Positions 17,617 to 24,148 of a stretch of DNA of 47,765 nucleotides are shown here, one piece after another; the stretch's first letter is position 1; each line of letters begins with the position of its first letter. Location of the stretch: the IMG/VR virus record IMGVR_UViG_3300030333_008647, positions 1-47,765 of that record; one strand, 5' to 3'. The notes under the pieces were generated by a model. It had not been told where the DNA came from. It made no database searches and saw only the letters and a list, made by a program, of their open reading frames with translations. A program made the position numbers and the translations under genes. Source of the DNA: a virus.

Positions 17617-18420
17617 TTATCTACAATGTTCTGTTTTGTAAAACTCACAAATTCCATATTTTCCATAACAAGAAAGTTTGTTTTTGATATAGTTTTTCTT
17701 GTTGATATTATAAAGCGCCTTATTTAATAATTTAAGAGCATTATTAATTTTTTTTACACCATTTGTAACTTTGAATATTTCTACATTGTTTTTCTTAGCT
17801 GTTCTTTTGAGGAGGGCAAAATGAGTTAACACTTCTCCATATTCTTTATTATGTTTTTCGCACCAAAAGTGTTTATAAAGAGTAAGTTGATATGTAATCA
17901 TTTTTTCAGTTTTTTTGCGAGTATCCCATCCCCATCCACAAGTTTTCCAGTCAATAATATGATATTTTTTATCACTAGGAGTAAAAATAATTAAGTCTAT
18001 AAACCCTTTAAACTTCTGTTCTTGGTTTTCTATAGGAACAAATAATTTCTCTTCTACTCCAACTAACTCAAACTGTCCAAAATATTTTTTTAATCCCGGT
18101 ATGATATATTGAATTATATGATCACCTTGACTTCTCATCGATGAAATTAACTCAGCATTAAATTCAAAATTTGGAACTTTTTCTTTTAACTCGGTAAGAT
18201 TTTTTAAAAACTCTTTTTGAAAATGCACATTTGGATTATAAGTTTCCAGTGTATTGTTGGTTTCTTTTTCAACTAGATTTTCACATATAGTGTGAAGAGC
18301 AGTGCCAAAAGCTGTGTGCTCGTTGCCTTGAAATAGCTTAAGTTTTTCTAAATAAACAATTTTATGCTTCCATGGGCAATTTACCCACTCTTTTAATTCT
18401 GAAAAAGAAATGTGAGACAT
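17617..18420 (-). CDS. PD-(D/E)XK nuclease with probable Fe-S cluster (Cas4/AddB-like)
   Basis: 267 residues. FKGFIDLIIFTPSDKKYHII followed by DWKTCG gives the D...(D)xK catalytic core, and MITYQLTLYKHFW the QxxxY motif of RecB-type nucleases. One cysteine near the N-terminus (WVNCPWKH) and three at the C-terminus (LSCYGKYGICEFYKTEHC) have the spacing of the 4Fe-4S ligands in Cas4/AddB exonucleases. Likely a DNA end-processing exonuclease for replication or recombination. No CRISPR array or cas genes are nearby. Confidence 0.85.
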   Translation of the reverse strand: MSHISFSELKEWVNCPWKHKIVYLEKLKLFQGNEHTAFGTALHTICENLVEKETNNTLETYNPNVHFQKEFLKNLTELKEKVPNFEFNAELISSMRSQGDHIIQYIIPGLKKYFGQFELVGVEEKLFVPIENQEQKFKGFIDLIIFTPSDKKYHIIDWKTCGWGWDTRKKTEKMITYQLTLYKHFWCEKHNKEYGEVLTHFALLKRTAKKNNVEIFKVTNGVKKINNALKLLNKALYNINKKNYIKNKLSCYGKYGICEFYKTEHCR

Positions 18421-18442
18421 TATTCCTCTTTTTATTCGCTAA

Positions 18443-18832
18443 TTATTTACTTCTACTTCGTTTTCTTCTTTTTGATGTAGTCGCTTTTGTTTGCGTATTT
18501 TTTACTATATTTATAGTAGTATCATTTATTTCTTTTTTATTTTCAAGTGTTTTTGTGGCAGTGGGTGTTTTTGTGGCAGTGGGTAAACTTTCCTCGGCGG
18601 CGTTTAATAAAAACACCCATTCTCCTTTTAGAGCTTCTTTGTTGGTAGAATTATGTAAATGTTTAGTAGAAGGAATTGAAACTGTCTGGCCAATATTATG
18701 GGAAAAATTTTCTTCAATCCACTTTAAAACATCATTAGTGGTAATAGATAAAACTTTTCCATCGCGTTTACGAGGTGCAAGTTCTCCAATAACATGTATG
18801 TGGTTGTTTTTTTTTGTGAGTGTCAATTTCAT
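18443..18832 (-). CDS. Unknown phage protein with basic, threonine-rich tail
   Basis: 129 residues. The first 80 residues look folded (IHVIGELAPRKRDGKVLSIT ... KGEWVFLL); the rest is a low-complexity tail with a duplicated PTATKT unit, ending RRKRSRSK. A nucleic-acid contact for the tail is possible but not proven. Its stop lies 22 bases before the nuclease start, and its own start overlaps the 18832-19512 gene by one base. No family recognised. Confidence 0.7.
   Translation of the reverse strand: MKLTLTKKNNHIHVIGELAPRKRDGKVLSITTNDVLKWIEENFSHNIGQTVSIPSTKHLHNSTNKEALKGEWVFLLNAAEESLPTATKTPTATKTLENKKEINDTTINIVKNTQTKATTSKRRKRSRSK
18549..18584. repeat. Two perfect tandem copies of an 18-base unit
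   Basis: GTTTTTGTGGCAGTGGGT occurs twice in a row at 18549-18566 and 18567-18584. It lies inside the 18443-18832 gene and encodes the duplicated PTATKT segment of its tail, so copy-number change would keep the frame. Confidence 0.95.
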
Positions 18833-19512
18833 TAATAATATATCTCCTGTTGTTTGATTAAAGTGTTAATTTTATTAAACAAAATGGGACTTATGTCTTT
18901 TAGTTTTTGTTTGTCTCCCAATAAATAGTTTTCAAATCCATTTGCCCAGTATTCACGTAAAGAGGTAATAGCATAAGGAGAATAAAACAAGGATGACGAA
19001 ATAACACGTAATTTATCATATCCAATATCGTTATATAAATAACTATCAAACTTAGGAGAATAATTTATATTGTTCCATTCAGCGCTGGGTATTTTATAAT
19101 CATTAATTAAATGATATAGTGTTCGTCGTTTAGCTAAAAATTCGCGTTCTAGATATTCATCTTTATAAATGTGTTCTTGGTAGGCTTTTTCCAGCGAATG
19201 AGATATCTCATGTATAATATCGTCTAATAAATCCTCTTCGTTATCTTGATAGGGTGAAATGTATATGGCTCCATCTTTATACATCGCATTAAAAGTACGT
19301 TCTCCGCGTATAAAATCCTTGATATACGCAATATATATCACTTCAACATTATACAATAACGTCTCTGGAATTAAGCTTTCTATTTTATCGACAATATAAT
19401 TTAAATCTATATTATTTGTAAACTGATGTATAACCCTAATGGGGGTTTTATGAATAGAGTACTGTCTGTTGACATTTTCTTTCAGTGAGGATTTTTTAAT
19501 ATACTCTTTCAT
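18832..19512 (-). CDS. Putative zinc metallopeptidase-like protein (HEISH)
   Basis: 226 residues. The motif DDIIHEISHSLEKAY near residue 100 is an HExxH zinc site, followed some 15 residues later by glutamates (DEYLEREF) that could supply the third ligand. The C-terminal part is aromatic and unmatched. Overlaps neighbours by one base at each end. Peptidase activity is inferred only from the motif; the role in the phage is unknown. Confidence 0.68.
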   Translation of the reverse strand: MKEYIKKSSLKENVNRQYSIHKTPIRVIHQFTNNIDLNYIVDKIESLIPETLLYNVEVIYIAYIKDFIRGERTFNAMYKDGAIYISPYQDNEEDLLDDIIHEISHSLEKAYQEHIYKDEYLEREFLAKRRTLYHLINDYKIPSAEWNNINYSPKFDSYLYNDIGYDKLRVISSSLFYSPYAITSLREYWANGFENYLLGDKQKLKDISPILFNKINTLIKQQEIYY

Positions 19513-19796
19513 TATTTTTCTTTAGTGTTGAGAAAATCAATATTTGAAGTTACATTTGCTTCAAAATGTTCTATATCATTTATTGCTTGTTGATATCCTC
19601 GAATAAAATTTTCTTCCGCAATTGGTAATAAAAACTCAGGAAACTCTTCTGAGATTACTTGAATAATCATTTCCACATTTACTTCATCATTTTCAGGCTT
19701 AAGTTTTTCGCCCACATAATTTACCAACCATTTTTTAAATTCATTTTCTGCAATAACCGGCTTGAGCAAATCCGGATTTTCATTTTTTAAAGCCAT
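19512..19796 (-). CDS. Small unknown phage protein
   Basis: 94 residues, acidic and helical (KWLVNYVGEKLKPENDEVNV, QVISEEFPEFLLPIAEENFI). Shares one base with the HEISH gene and lies 46 bases after phoH; the gap 19797-19842 holds a short inverted repeat (TTAACA/TGTTAA) but no convincing terminator. No recognisable domain. Confidence 0.7.
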   Translation of the reverse strand: MALKNENPDLLKPVIAENEFKKWLVNYVGEKLKPENDEVNVEMIIQVISEEFPEFLLPIAEENFIRGYQQAINDIEHFEANVTSNIDFLNTKEK

Positions 19797-19842
19797 AATA
19801 ATCCCCTTTGTTTTTTTAAGTTAACACAATTGTTAATATTTT

Positions 19843-21156
19843 TTAAAGAATCTTCGAAGCAAGAGTAGCTACTTTAGAACGTTCACCTTTAACTAAAATA
19901 ATATGACCTGATAAGGCATGTTCTTTAAATTTCTCTACTGCGTGAGTAAGACCGTTAGAAGTTTCATCTAAATAAACATTGTCAATCTGTTCAATATCAC
20001 CAGTTAAAACAATTTTTGTATTTTCACCAACTCTCGTTAAAATTGTTTTTAATTCATGCGCTGTTAGATTTTGCGCTTCATCAATGATTATATACGCATT
20101 GGATATTGAACGCCCTCTTATATAAGTTAAAGCTTCTACTTCTATGGTGCCATTATCCATGTACATTTCTAAAGTTGTTTTATCATTTCCCATTAAAAAT
20201 TGTAAATTATCCTGAATGGGCGCTACCCATGGCGCCATTTTTTCTTCCATTGTACCCGGTAAAAAACCAATATCACGGCCCATGGGTTGAATTGGTCGTG
20301 AAATAACCAGTCTTCTATAATCTTCGCTTTCTACTACTTGCTGCAGCCCAGCAGCTATAGCTAAAAGTGTTTTTCCGCAGCCTGCTTTGCCGACGAGGGT
20401 AACTATATCAATTTTTTTATCTTTCAATAGTTCTAGAGCAAATATTTGTTCTTTGTTTCGAGGTTTAACACCCCAAATTCCTTTTTTGTGTTTTCCATTA
20501 ATGCGCGTTAACGGAGAATTGTAATCTTTAAATAATGCGAGTCCTGTTTTCTTTTCGTTTTGATTGGATACCAGCATTACAAATTGATTTGGGTGAAGCT
20601 TAAGTTCTTCCTCGTCCACATATATTTCTTCCCCGTTATAAAATCGATCTAACACTGGTTCATCAATAAGATATTCACTGAATCCAGTATAAATGTGGCG
20701 TGTATCAGATACTATTTGATTAGATTGAAAATCTTCAGTTATTAATCCTAATGAATCACATTTTACTCGCATATTAATATCGCGAGTTACTACGATTACT
20801 TTTCTACGAGGATTTTCTTCTTTTTGGTTTAATGCGACCCCGATTATTTCATTATCGGGAACTGTGAGATCTAAATCTTCCGGAATAGAGTCTTTATTGC
20901 AAAGCTTTACGTAAATTAAACCTTTGCCTTTTCCTAAGCGTATACCTTTATATAAACTTCCTTTTTCGCGAAGACTATCTAACTTTCGAATAGTTTCTCG
21001 CGCATTGACACCAACACTATCTTGTCTTTTTTTGTGATTATCAATTTCTTCAAGTACTTTTAAAGGTAGTACTATATCATTATTTCCAAAGGATGTAATG
21101 CTACCAGCATCAGTAAGACAAACACTAGTATCAATAACATATATTTTTTTAGCCAT
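19843..21156 (-). CDS. phoH: PIN-PhoH fusion ATPase (PhoH2-type)
   Basis: 437 residues in two domains. Residues 1-150 are a PIN ribonuclease fold with its acidic residues (YVIDTSVC, VVTRDINMRVKCDSLGL). Residues from about 235 are the PhoH ATPase: Walker A TLVGKAGCGKTLLAIAAG, Walker B AYIIIDEAQNLT, then LTGDIEQIDN. PIN-PhoH proteins act as RNA helicase/RNases in bacteria; phoH is very common in marine phages, with unclear function there. Starts at a divergent junction with the plus-strand protease gene. Confidence 0.93.
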   Translation of the reverse strand: MAKKIYVIDTSVCLTDAGSITSFGNNDIVLPLKVLEEIDNHKKRQDSVGVNARETIRKLDSLREKGSLYKGIRLGKGKGLIYVKLCNKDSIPEDLDLTVPDNEIIGVALNQKEENPRRKVIVVTRDINMRVKCDSLGLITEDFQSNQIVSDTRHIYTGFSEYLIDEPVLDRFYNGEEIYVDEEELKLHPNQFVMLVSNQNEKKTGLALFKDYNSPLTRINGKHKKGIWGVKPRNKEQIFALELLKDKKIDIVTLVGKAGCGKTLLAIAAGLQQVVESEDYRRLVISRPIQPMGRDIGFLPGTMEEKMAPWVAPIQDNLQFLMGNDKTTLEMYMDNGTIEVEALTYIRGRSISNAYIIIDEAQNLTAHELKTILTRVGENTKIVLTGDIEQIDNVYLDETSNGLTHAVEKFKEHALSGHIILVKGERSKVATLASKIL

Positions 21157-21290
21157 AATTATCCAATTGTGAAAAACAATTAACTTGCTTTAAATAAATA
21201 GTTTCAGAAATTATTTAGTTGAAAGAGGACAATTGTTTTTTATTTTGTTATTTACTATAGGGAGAAAATTTAACCCAGGAGGAAAATATA
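21157..21290. promoter_or_regulatory. Divergent promoter region between phoH and the lipoprotein protease
   Basis: 134 bases between two divergent genes. AATTGTTTTT occurs on the minus strand near 21171-21180 and again on the plus strand at 21234-21243, giving an inverted pair that could be a shared operator. On the plus strand ACTATAGGGAGA at 21254-21265 is identical to the initiation part of the T7 promoter, but the upstream specificity bases do not match. AGGAGG at 21277-21282 is the ribosome site of the protease. Which element is the true promoter is open. Confidence 0.5.
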
Positions 21291-22064
21291 ATGTTTAGAG
21301 CAATCGGTATGATTCTCTTAATGGTCTCATTTATATCTTGTAGTGTTATGAAACCAAATCTATCGGCTAATGATATCTTACCCAGAAAAGGGTATGTTTT
21401 CATTAAAAAAACAGTTAATTTAAAAAAATGTAAAGAAAATAAATGTGAAACCGGAACTATGGCTTCTGTTGGTTCTGGTTTTGTAGTAAAAATCACTTAT
21501 AGAGGAGCATTTGTTGCAACTGCCGCTCATGTTTGCTCTACAGATAAAAAAGAGTTACTTGACAACGTTACAGCAACAGATTTGTTAAAAGTTGAAACAC
21601 TTGATGGAAGATGGTATGACGCCTTAACTCTTGAATATGATAGAGAGCTAGATGCATGTTTGTTATTCGTAGAAGACTTAACCGATGGTGTGGAAGAAGT
21701 AACTATATCAGACTCAGCACCAAAAGAAGGTGATAAAGTATACAATATTGCTTCACCATATGGTATTCATTATTATCAAGTAGTGCCAATATTTGAAGGA
21801 AGGTATTTTGGAGAAATAGAAAAAAAGGCTTTTTATTCTTTTAACGCAGCGCCGGGATCAAGCGGTTCAATGATATTAAATGAAAAAGGTGAATTAATTG
21901 GATTATTACATTCAGTGTATTATAAGATGTATACTGTAGTGGTATCTGTAAGATATGGAAATTTAATTCAATTCTTACGTAGAGGAATAATCAAACACTC
22001 CACAGCGCATATGACTGAGGAGGAAAAATATAATTTATATAATGACAGATTTCCCAAGCTTTAA
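21291..22064 (+). CDS. Secreted trypsin-like serine protease, predicted lipoprotein
   Basis: 257 residues on the opposite strand to nearly everything else. The N-terminus MFRAIGMILLMVSFISCSVM is a lipoprotein signal with Cys17 as the lipid site. The catalytic triad is readable: His in VATAAHVC, Asp in RELDACLLF, Ser in APGSSGSMIL. The fold resembles HtrA/trypsin-like proteases without a PDZ domain. It is probably anchored in the host envelope and may act in exclusion, entry or lysis (inference). The last bases interlock with the stop codon of the converging gene. Own AGGAGG site and upstream region suggest separate expression. Confidence 0.85.
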   Translation: MFRAIGMILLMVSFISCSVMKPNLSANDILPRKGYVFIKKTVNLKKCKENKCETGTMASVGSGFVVKITYRGAFVATAAHVCSTDKKELLDNVTATDLLKVETLDGRWYDALTLEYDRELDACLLFVEDLTDGVEEVTISDSAPKEGDKVYNIASPYGIHYYQVVPIFEGRYFGEIEKKAFYSFNAAPGSSGSMILNEKGELIGLLHSVYYKMYTVVVSVRYGNLIQFLRRGIIKHSTAHMTEEEKYNLYNDRFPKL

Positions 22065-22267
22065 TTTTTAATAGCTTTGATGGTTTCTGGAGATATAAAA
22101 TTTAATTTTTTATTTTTATTATGAAGATCTTGTAGGGTTAAATATTGATTAGAATTCCATGAAAGGTAATTAATATCCTCCAAAAGCCATACTTTATTGT
22201 CATAAAGTACTTTAGCTCCTAGATATACTTTTCTTCCTGTCCTATCAATAGTAAATCTACTTGTCAC
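22061..22267 (-). CDS. Small protein with SH3-like beta barrel pattern
   Basis: 68 residues, TIDRTGRKVYLGAKVLYDNK then VWLLEDINYLSW, a short beta-rich pattern similar to the small proteins at 35454-35654 and 41122-41337 (a V/L-G-x-x-V strand, a turn and a W). It overlaps the next gene by 11 bases and its TAA stop interlocks with that of the protease on the other strand. Function unknown. Confidence 0.6.
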   Translation of the reverse strand: MTSRFTIDRTGRKVYLGAKVLYDNKVWLLEDINYLSWNSNQYLTLQDLHNKNKKLNFISPETIKAIKN

Positions 22268-22481
22268 TTTTCTTTTGGCCTTTTTTAGTAGTTTTTTTCT
22301 TTTTTACTGGTTCTTTCCATGCTTTAACTTTAAACCAGTCTCTTTTACTTTTTTCTCTTACTCTTTTAATTTTATAAAGTTCAAATTTATCGCCTAGTTT
22401 TTCTATTTCATGTTGAGCTTCTTCATATACTTCAAAATAGCCACAATCAGTCCAAATTTTATTAATTTTTTCTTCGCTCAT
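22257..22481 (-). CDS. Small basic unknown protein
   Basis: 74 residues from ATG 22481 (MSEEKINKIW), chosen because GAGG lies 5 bases upstream. A longer frame up to 22565 would run through the 3' end of the tmRNA and reads the familiar TWVRLPAPPL tmRNA shadow, so it is rejected. The C-terminus is lysine-rich (KKKKTTKKGQKKSDK), suggesting nucleic-acid or ribosome contact. It lies 27 bases downstream of the tmRNA. Confidence 0.72.
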   Translation of the reverse strand: MSEEKINKIWTDCGYFEVYEEAQHEIEKLGDKFELYKIKRVREKSKRDWFKVKAWKEPVKKKKTTKKGQKKSDK

Positions 22482-22508
22482 ATCAACCTCAAAATTATTA
22501 ATGTTAAG

Positions 22509-22821
22509 TGGAGGCGCTGGGAGTCGAACCCAGGTCCAAAAAATATCAAAAACAACGTCATTCACAAGATTAGTCAGTTATTAGTACTCTGACAAACACA
22601 AATCCTGCTCGCGCGTACCACTTGTTTTGTAGCCTAAAAAACAAGAAAACCGTCTAACTTCTTTAATGAAGTGTTAGAAACTCCAGATTACGCAGCTACG
22701 GCGTATTCAAATTCAACGTTATCGTTGGCATTTATAATTAATTTTAAGTATTTTTACTGTGTTACTTACACAGTCTTGCACGTTTATTTTATTCTTTCTT
22801 TGTCGAAACCGTTTCGCCCCC
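22509..22821 (-). ncRNA. ssrA: tmRNA (transfer-messenger RNA), one-piece
   Basis: 313 bases. The 5' end GGGGGCGAAACGGTTTCGAC and the 3' end GGTTCGACTCCCAGCGCCTCC plus discriminator A pair as a 7-bp acceptor stem with a G3-U70 wobble, the identity element for alanyl-tRNA synthetase. The last 21 bases named here are split by the T loop. CCA is not encoded. The resume codon GCC is at 22729 and the tag reads ANDNVEFEYAVAA then TAA. tmRNA rescues stalled ribosomes and marks the product for ClpXP-type proteases. Known in a few phages (for example mycobacteriophage Bxz1). Confidence 0.95.
22688..22729 (-). other. tmRNA tag-peptide reading frame
   Basis: Fourteen codons from GCC (22729-22727) to TAA (22690-22688) encode ANDNVEFEYAVAA, added after the alanine carried by the RNA itself. 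The AND start and AVAA end are normal for bacterial tags; the acidic-aromatic middle is longer than the E. coli tag ANDENYALAA. The C-terminal hydrophobic-Ala-Ala is the part read by ClpX in E. coli. Confidence 0.9.
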
Positions 22822-22832
22822 ATATTGTTAGT

Positions 22833-22838
22833 ATTATA
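22833..22838 (-). promoter_or_regulatory. Possible -10 box of the tmRNA promoter
   Basis: A perfect TATAAT stands 11 bases before the mature 5' end of the tmRNA. No good -35 box is found 16-18 bases further up, so the call rests on the -10 box and its position only. Confidence 0.4.
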
Positions 22839-22856
22839 TACCACTATATTATATAT

Positions 22857-23219
22857 TTAATCATTTTTTTCAAAATAAGATTCAATTTTATATTTTTTAA
22901 TATACCTATTAAAATCCATATAATCTAATCCTAAAAATCTAGCTGCTTCTCTTTTAGTTTTAGCGATACTTAAACCAGTTTTTAATAAAGCATCTACTAC
23001 TGTTTGCCGAGTAACCTTCCACAATGGCATGCCATAGAATTTACCACAGGTATACCTAGTAGCTAGTTCTAACTTAACAGCTATTAGATCTTCTAAAGAA
23101 ATATTATTGATATTATTTAAGGTAGTTTTTGAGATCTTATTTTCAGATAGTAATTTATTAACAACACTATAATTTTCGTATTTAGAAGTATTCTTTTTTG
23201 TTTTATTCTTCCAAGTCAT
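22857..23219 (-). CDS. Small DNA-binding protein with Fis-type helix-turn-helix
   Basis: 120 residues. The C-terminus VVDALLKTGLSIAKTKREAA followed by RFLGLDYMDFNRYIKKYKI is a clear Fis/NtrC-type helix-turn-helix (A.R.LG......R.IKKY). The N-terminal half is basic. Probable DNA-binding or transcription regulator; similar short proteins occur in large phages. It has its own predicted promoter at 23241-23269 and lies just upstream of the tmRNA. Confidence 0.75.
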   Translation of the reverse strand: MTWKNKTKKNTSKYENYSVVNKLLSENKISKTTLNNINNISLEDLIAVKLELATRYTCGKFYGMPLWKVTRQTVVDALLKTGLSIAKTKREAARFLGLDYMDFNRYIKKYKIESYFEKND

Positions 23220-23240
23220 TAATTATCTTTCTTAATTTAA

Positions 23241-23269
23241 TTAATACCATAAATTTTTATAATTGTAAA
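23241..23269 (-). promoter_or_regulatory. Possible sigma70-like promoter for the helix-turn-helix gene
   Basis: TTTACA (23269-23264) and TATTAA (23246-23241) are 17 bases apart and end 21 bases before the ATG at 23219. Matches are 5/6 and 4/6 to the consensus. In this AT-rich DNA that is suggestive only. Confidence 0.4.
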
Positions 23270-23316
23270 GAAAATTATTTTGTATTAAGTATTAGACATA
23301 TTTCTTAGCAATTATA

Positions 23317-23345
23317 TTTTTAGTCTATCACATTTTGACTAAAAA
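23317..23345 (-). terminator. Hairpin after the 23360-24145 gene, possible bidirectional terminator
   Basis: TTTTTAGTC and GACTAAAAA form a perfect 9-bp stem around an 11-base loop, 14 bases past the stop codon at 23360. The T and A runs are part of the stem, so it could work on either strand. Few G-C pairs make it weak. Confidence 0.5.
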
Positions 23346-23359
23346 TTTAAGAAATATTT

Positions 23360-24145
23360 TTAAAGACCTAGTTGGCCCATGTCGACATCTTCATCTTTGG
23401 CGGGGCTATAATCAGGTGACTCAGGTTCGGCGGGGCTTGGTTGCAACTCTTCTTCAAAACGATCAAAATATAATTTAAGATTGGTTAATAAATAATCTCT
23501 AAACTCATTTCTATCACTTTCATCAGCATATATATCTTCATACGCATCTAAGATTTGTTTTTCTACTTTATTAAAAGTTGTAGCAGCAAAATTTCTTCCA
23601 GTGATGTCCATATTTGTAATATCTTGAAAATTGTCCGCAGTTTCAGTTTCAACTTCTTCGACTTCTTCATCTTCAGGTCGAGCAGGTATAAATTTATCTT
23701 CTTCTACGTCGATGTCGTCGCTTTCAATGTCGATAGGCACATCAACCTCTTCGGCTAAATCTTCTGCTGCTTCATCACTAGCTTTTAAATTAATAGTAGA
23801 GGGTTTTAAAGAATTATCTACCGCATTTAGAATATGCGCTCTAAATGAATCTCTTTGTTCTTTAGAAGTAGTAAGCTCTTTGTAGGCATCTTCAATGATA
23901 GGAATAATGTTTTTAAGCAAAGCTCTAAGAGCATTTATTCCAGTCGATCTTTGAGGTTGTTCATCTGCTACGTCAGCCGATAAAGCTTCTTTAACCATAG
24001 AACGTATAATTTTACGAAATCTATTTTCTTCTAACATTTTTTTATCTTTTTTCTCATTTAGAAATTCTTTTAGAAGACCTCGAAGTACTTTACGTAAACG
24101 TTGTTCTTCTTTTATTTCATTTAAAAATTCATCGCGATTGATCAT
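23360..24145 (-). CDS. Acidic unknown protein with leader-like helices and an internal duplication
   Basis: 261 residues. The N-terminal 60 residues contain three amphipathic segments of the window's leader type (EFLNEIKEE, LRKVLRGLLKEFLNE, FRKIIRSMVKEALSAD). Two later segments look duplicated: IIEDAYKELTTSKEQRDSFR... and ILDAYEDIYADESDRNEFR..., each followed by a helix of similar length. The middle and end are very acidic. This composition suits a prohead scaffold or core-type protein (inference); no known domain seen. Confidence 0.75.
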   Translation of the reverse strand: MINRDEFLNEIKEEQRLRKVLRGLLKEFLNEKKDKKMLEENRFRKIIRSMVKEALSADVADEQPQRSTGINALRALLKNIIPIIEDAYKELTTSKEQRDSFRAHILNAVDNSLKPSTINLKASDEAAEDLAEEVDVPIDIESDDIDVEEDKFIPARPEDEEVEEVETETADNFQDITNMDITGRNFAATTFNKVEKQILDAYEDIYADESDRNEFRDYLLTNLKLYFDRFEEELQPSPAEPESPDYSPAKDEDVDMGQLGL

Positions 24146-24148
24146 TAG

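Noticed and set aside
17617-18420. Cas4 nuclease as part of a phage CRISPR system
   Set aside because: No repeat-spacer array and no other cas gene is visible; a general Fe-S exonuclease of replication/recombination is the simpler reading.
22257-22565. Longer frame of the 22257-22481 gene, reading TWVRLPAPPL at its N-terminus
   Set aside because: The first 28 codons lie in the tmRNA 3' end; TWVRLPAPPL is the usual translation shadow of the tmRNA T arm. ATG 22481 has a proper ribosome site.
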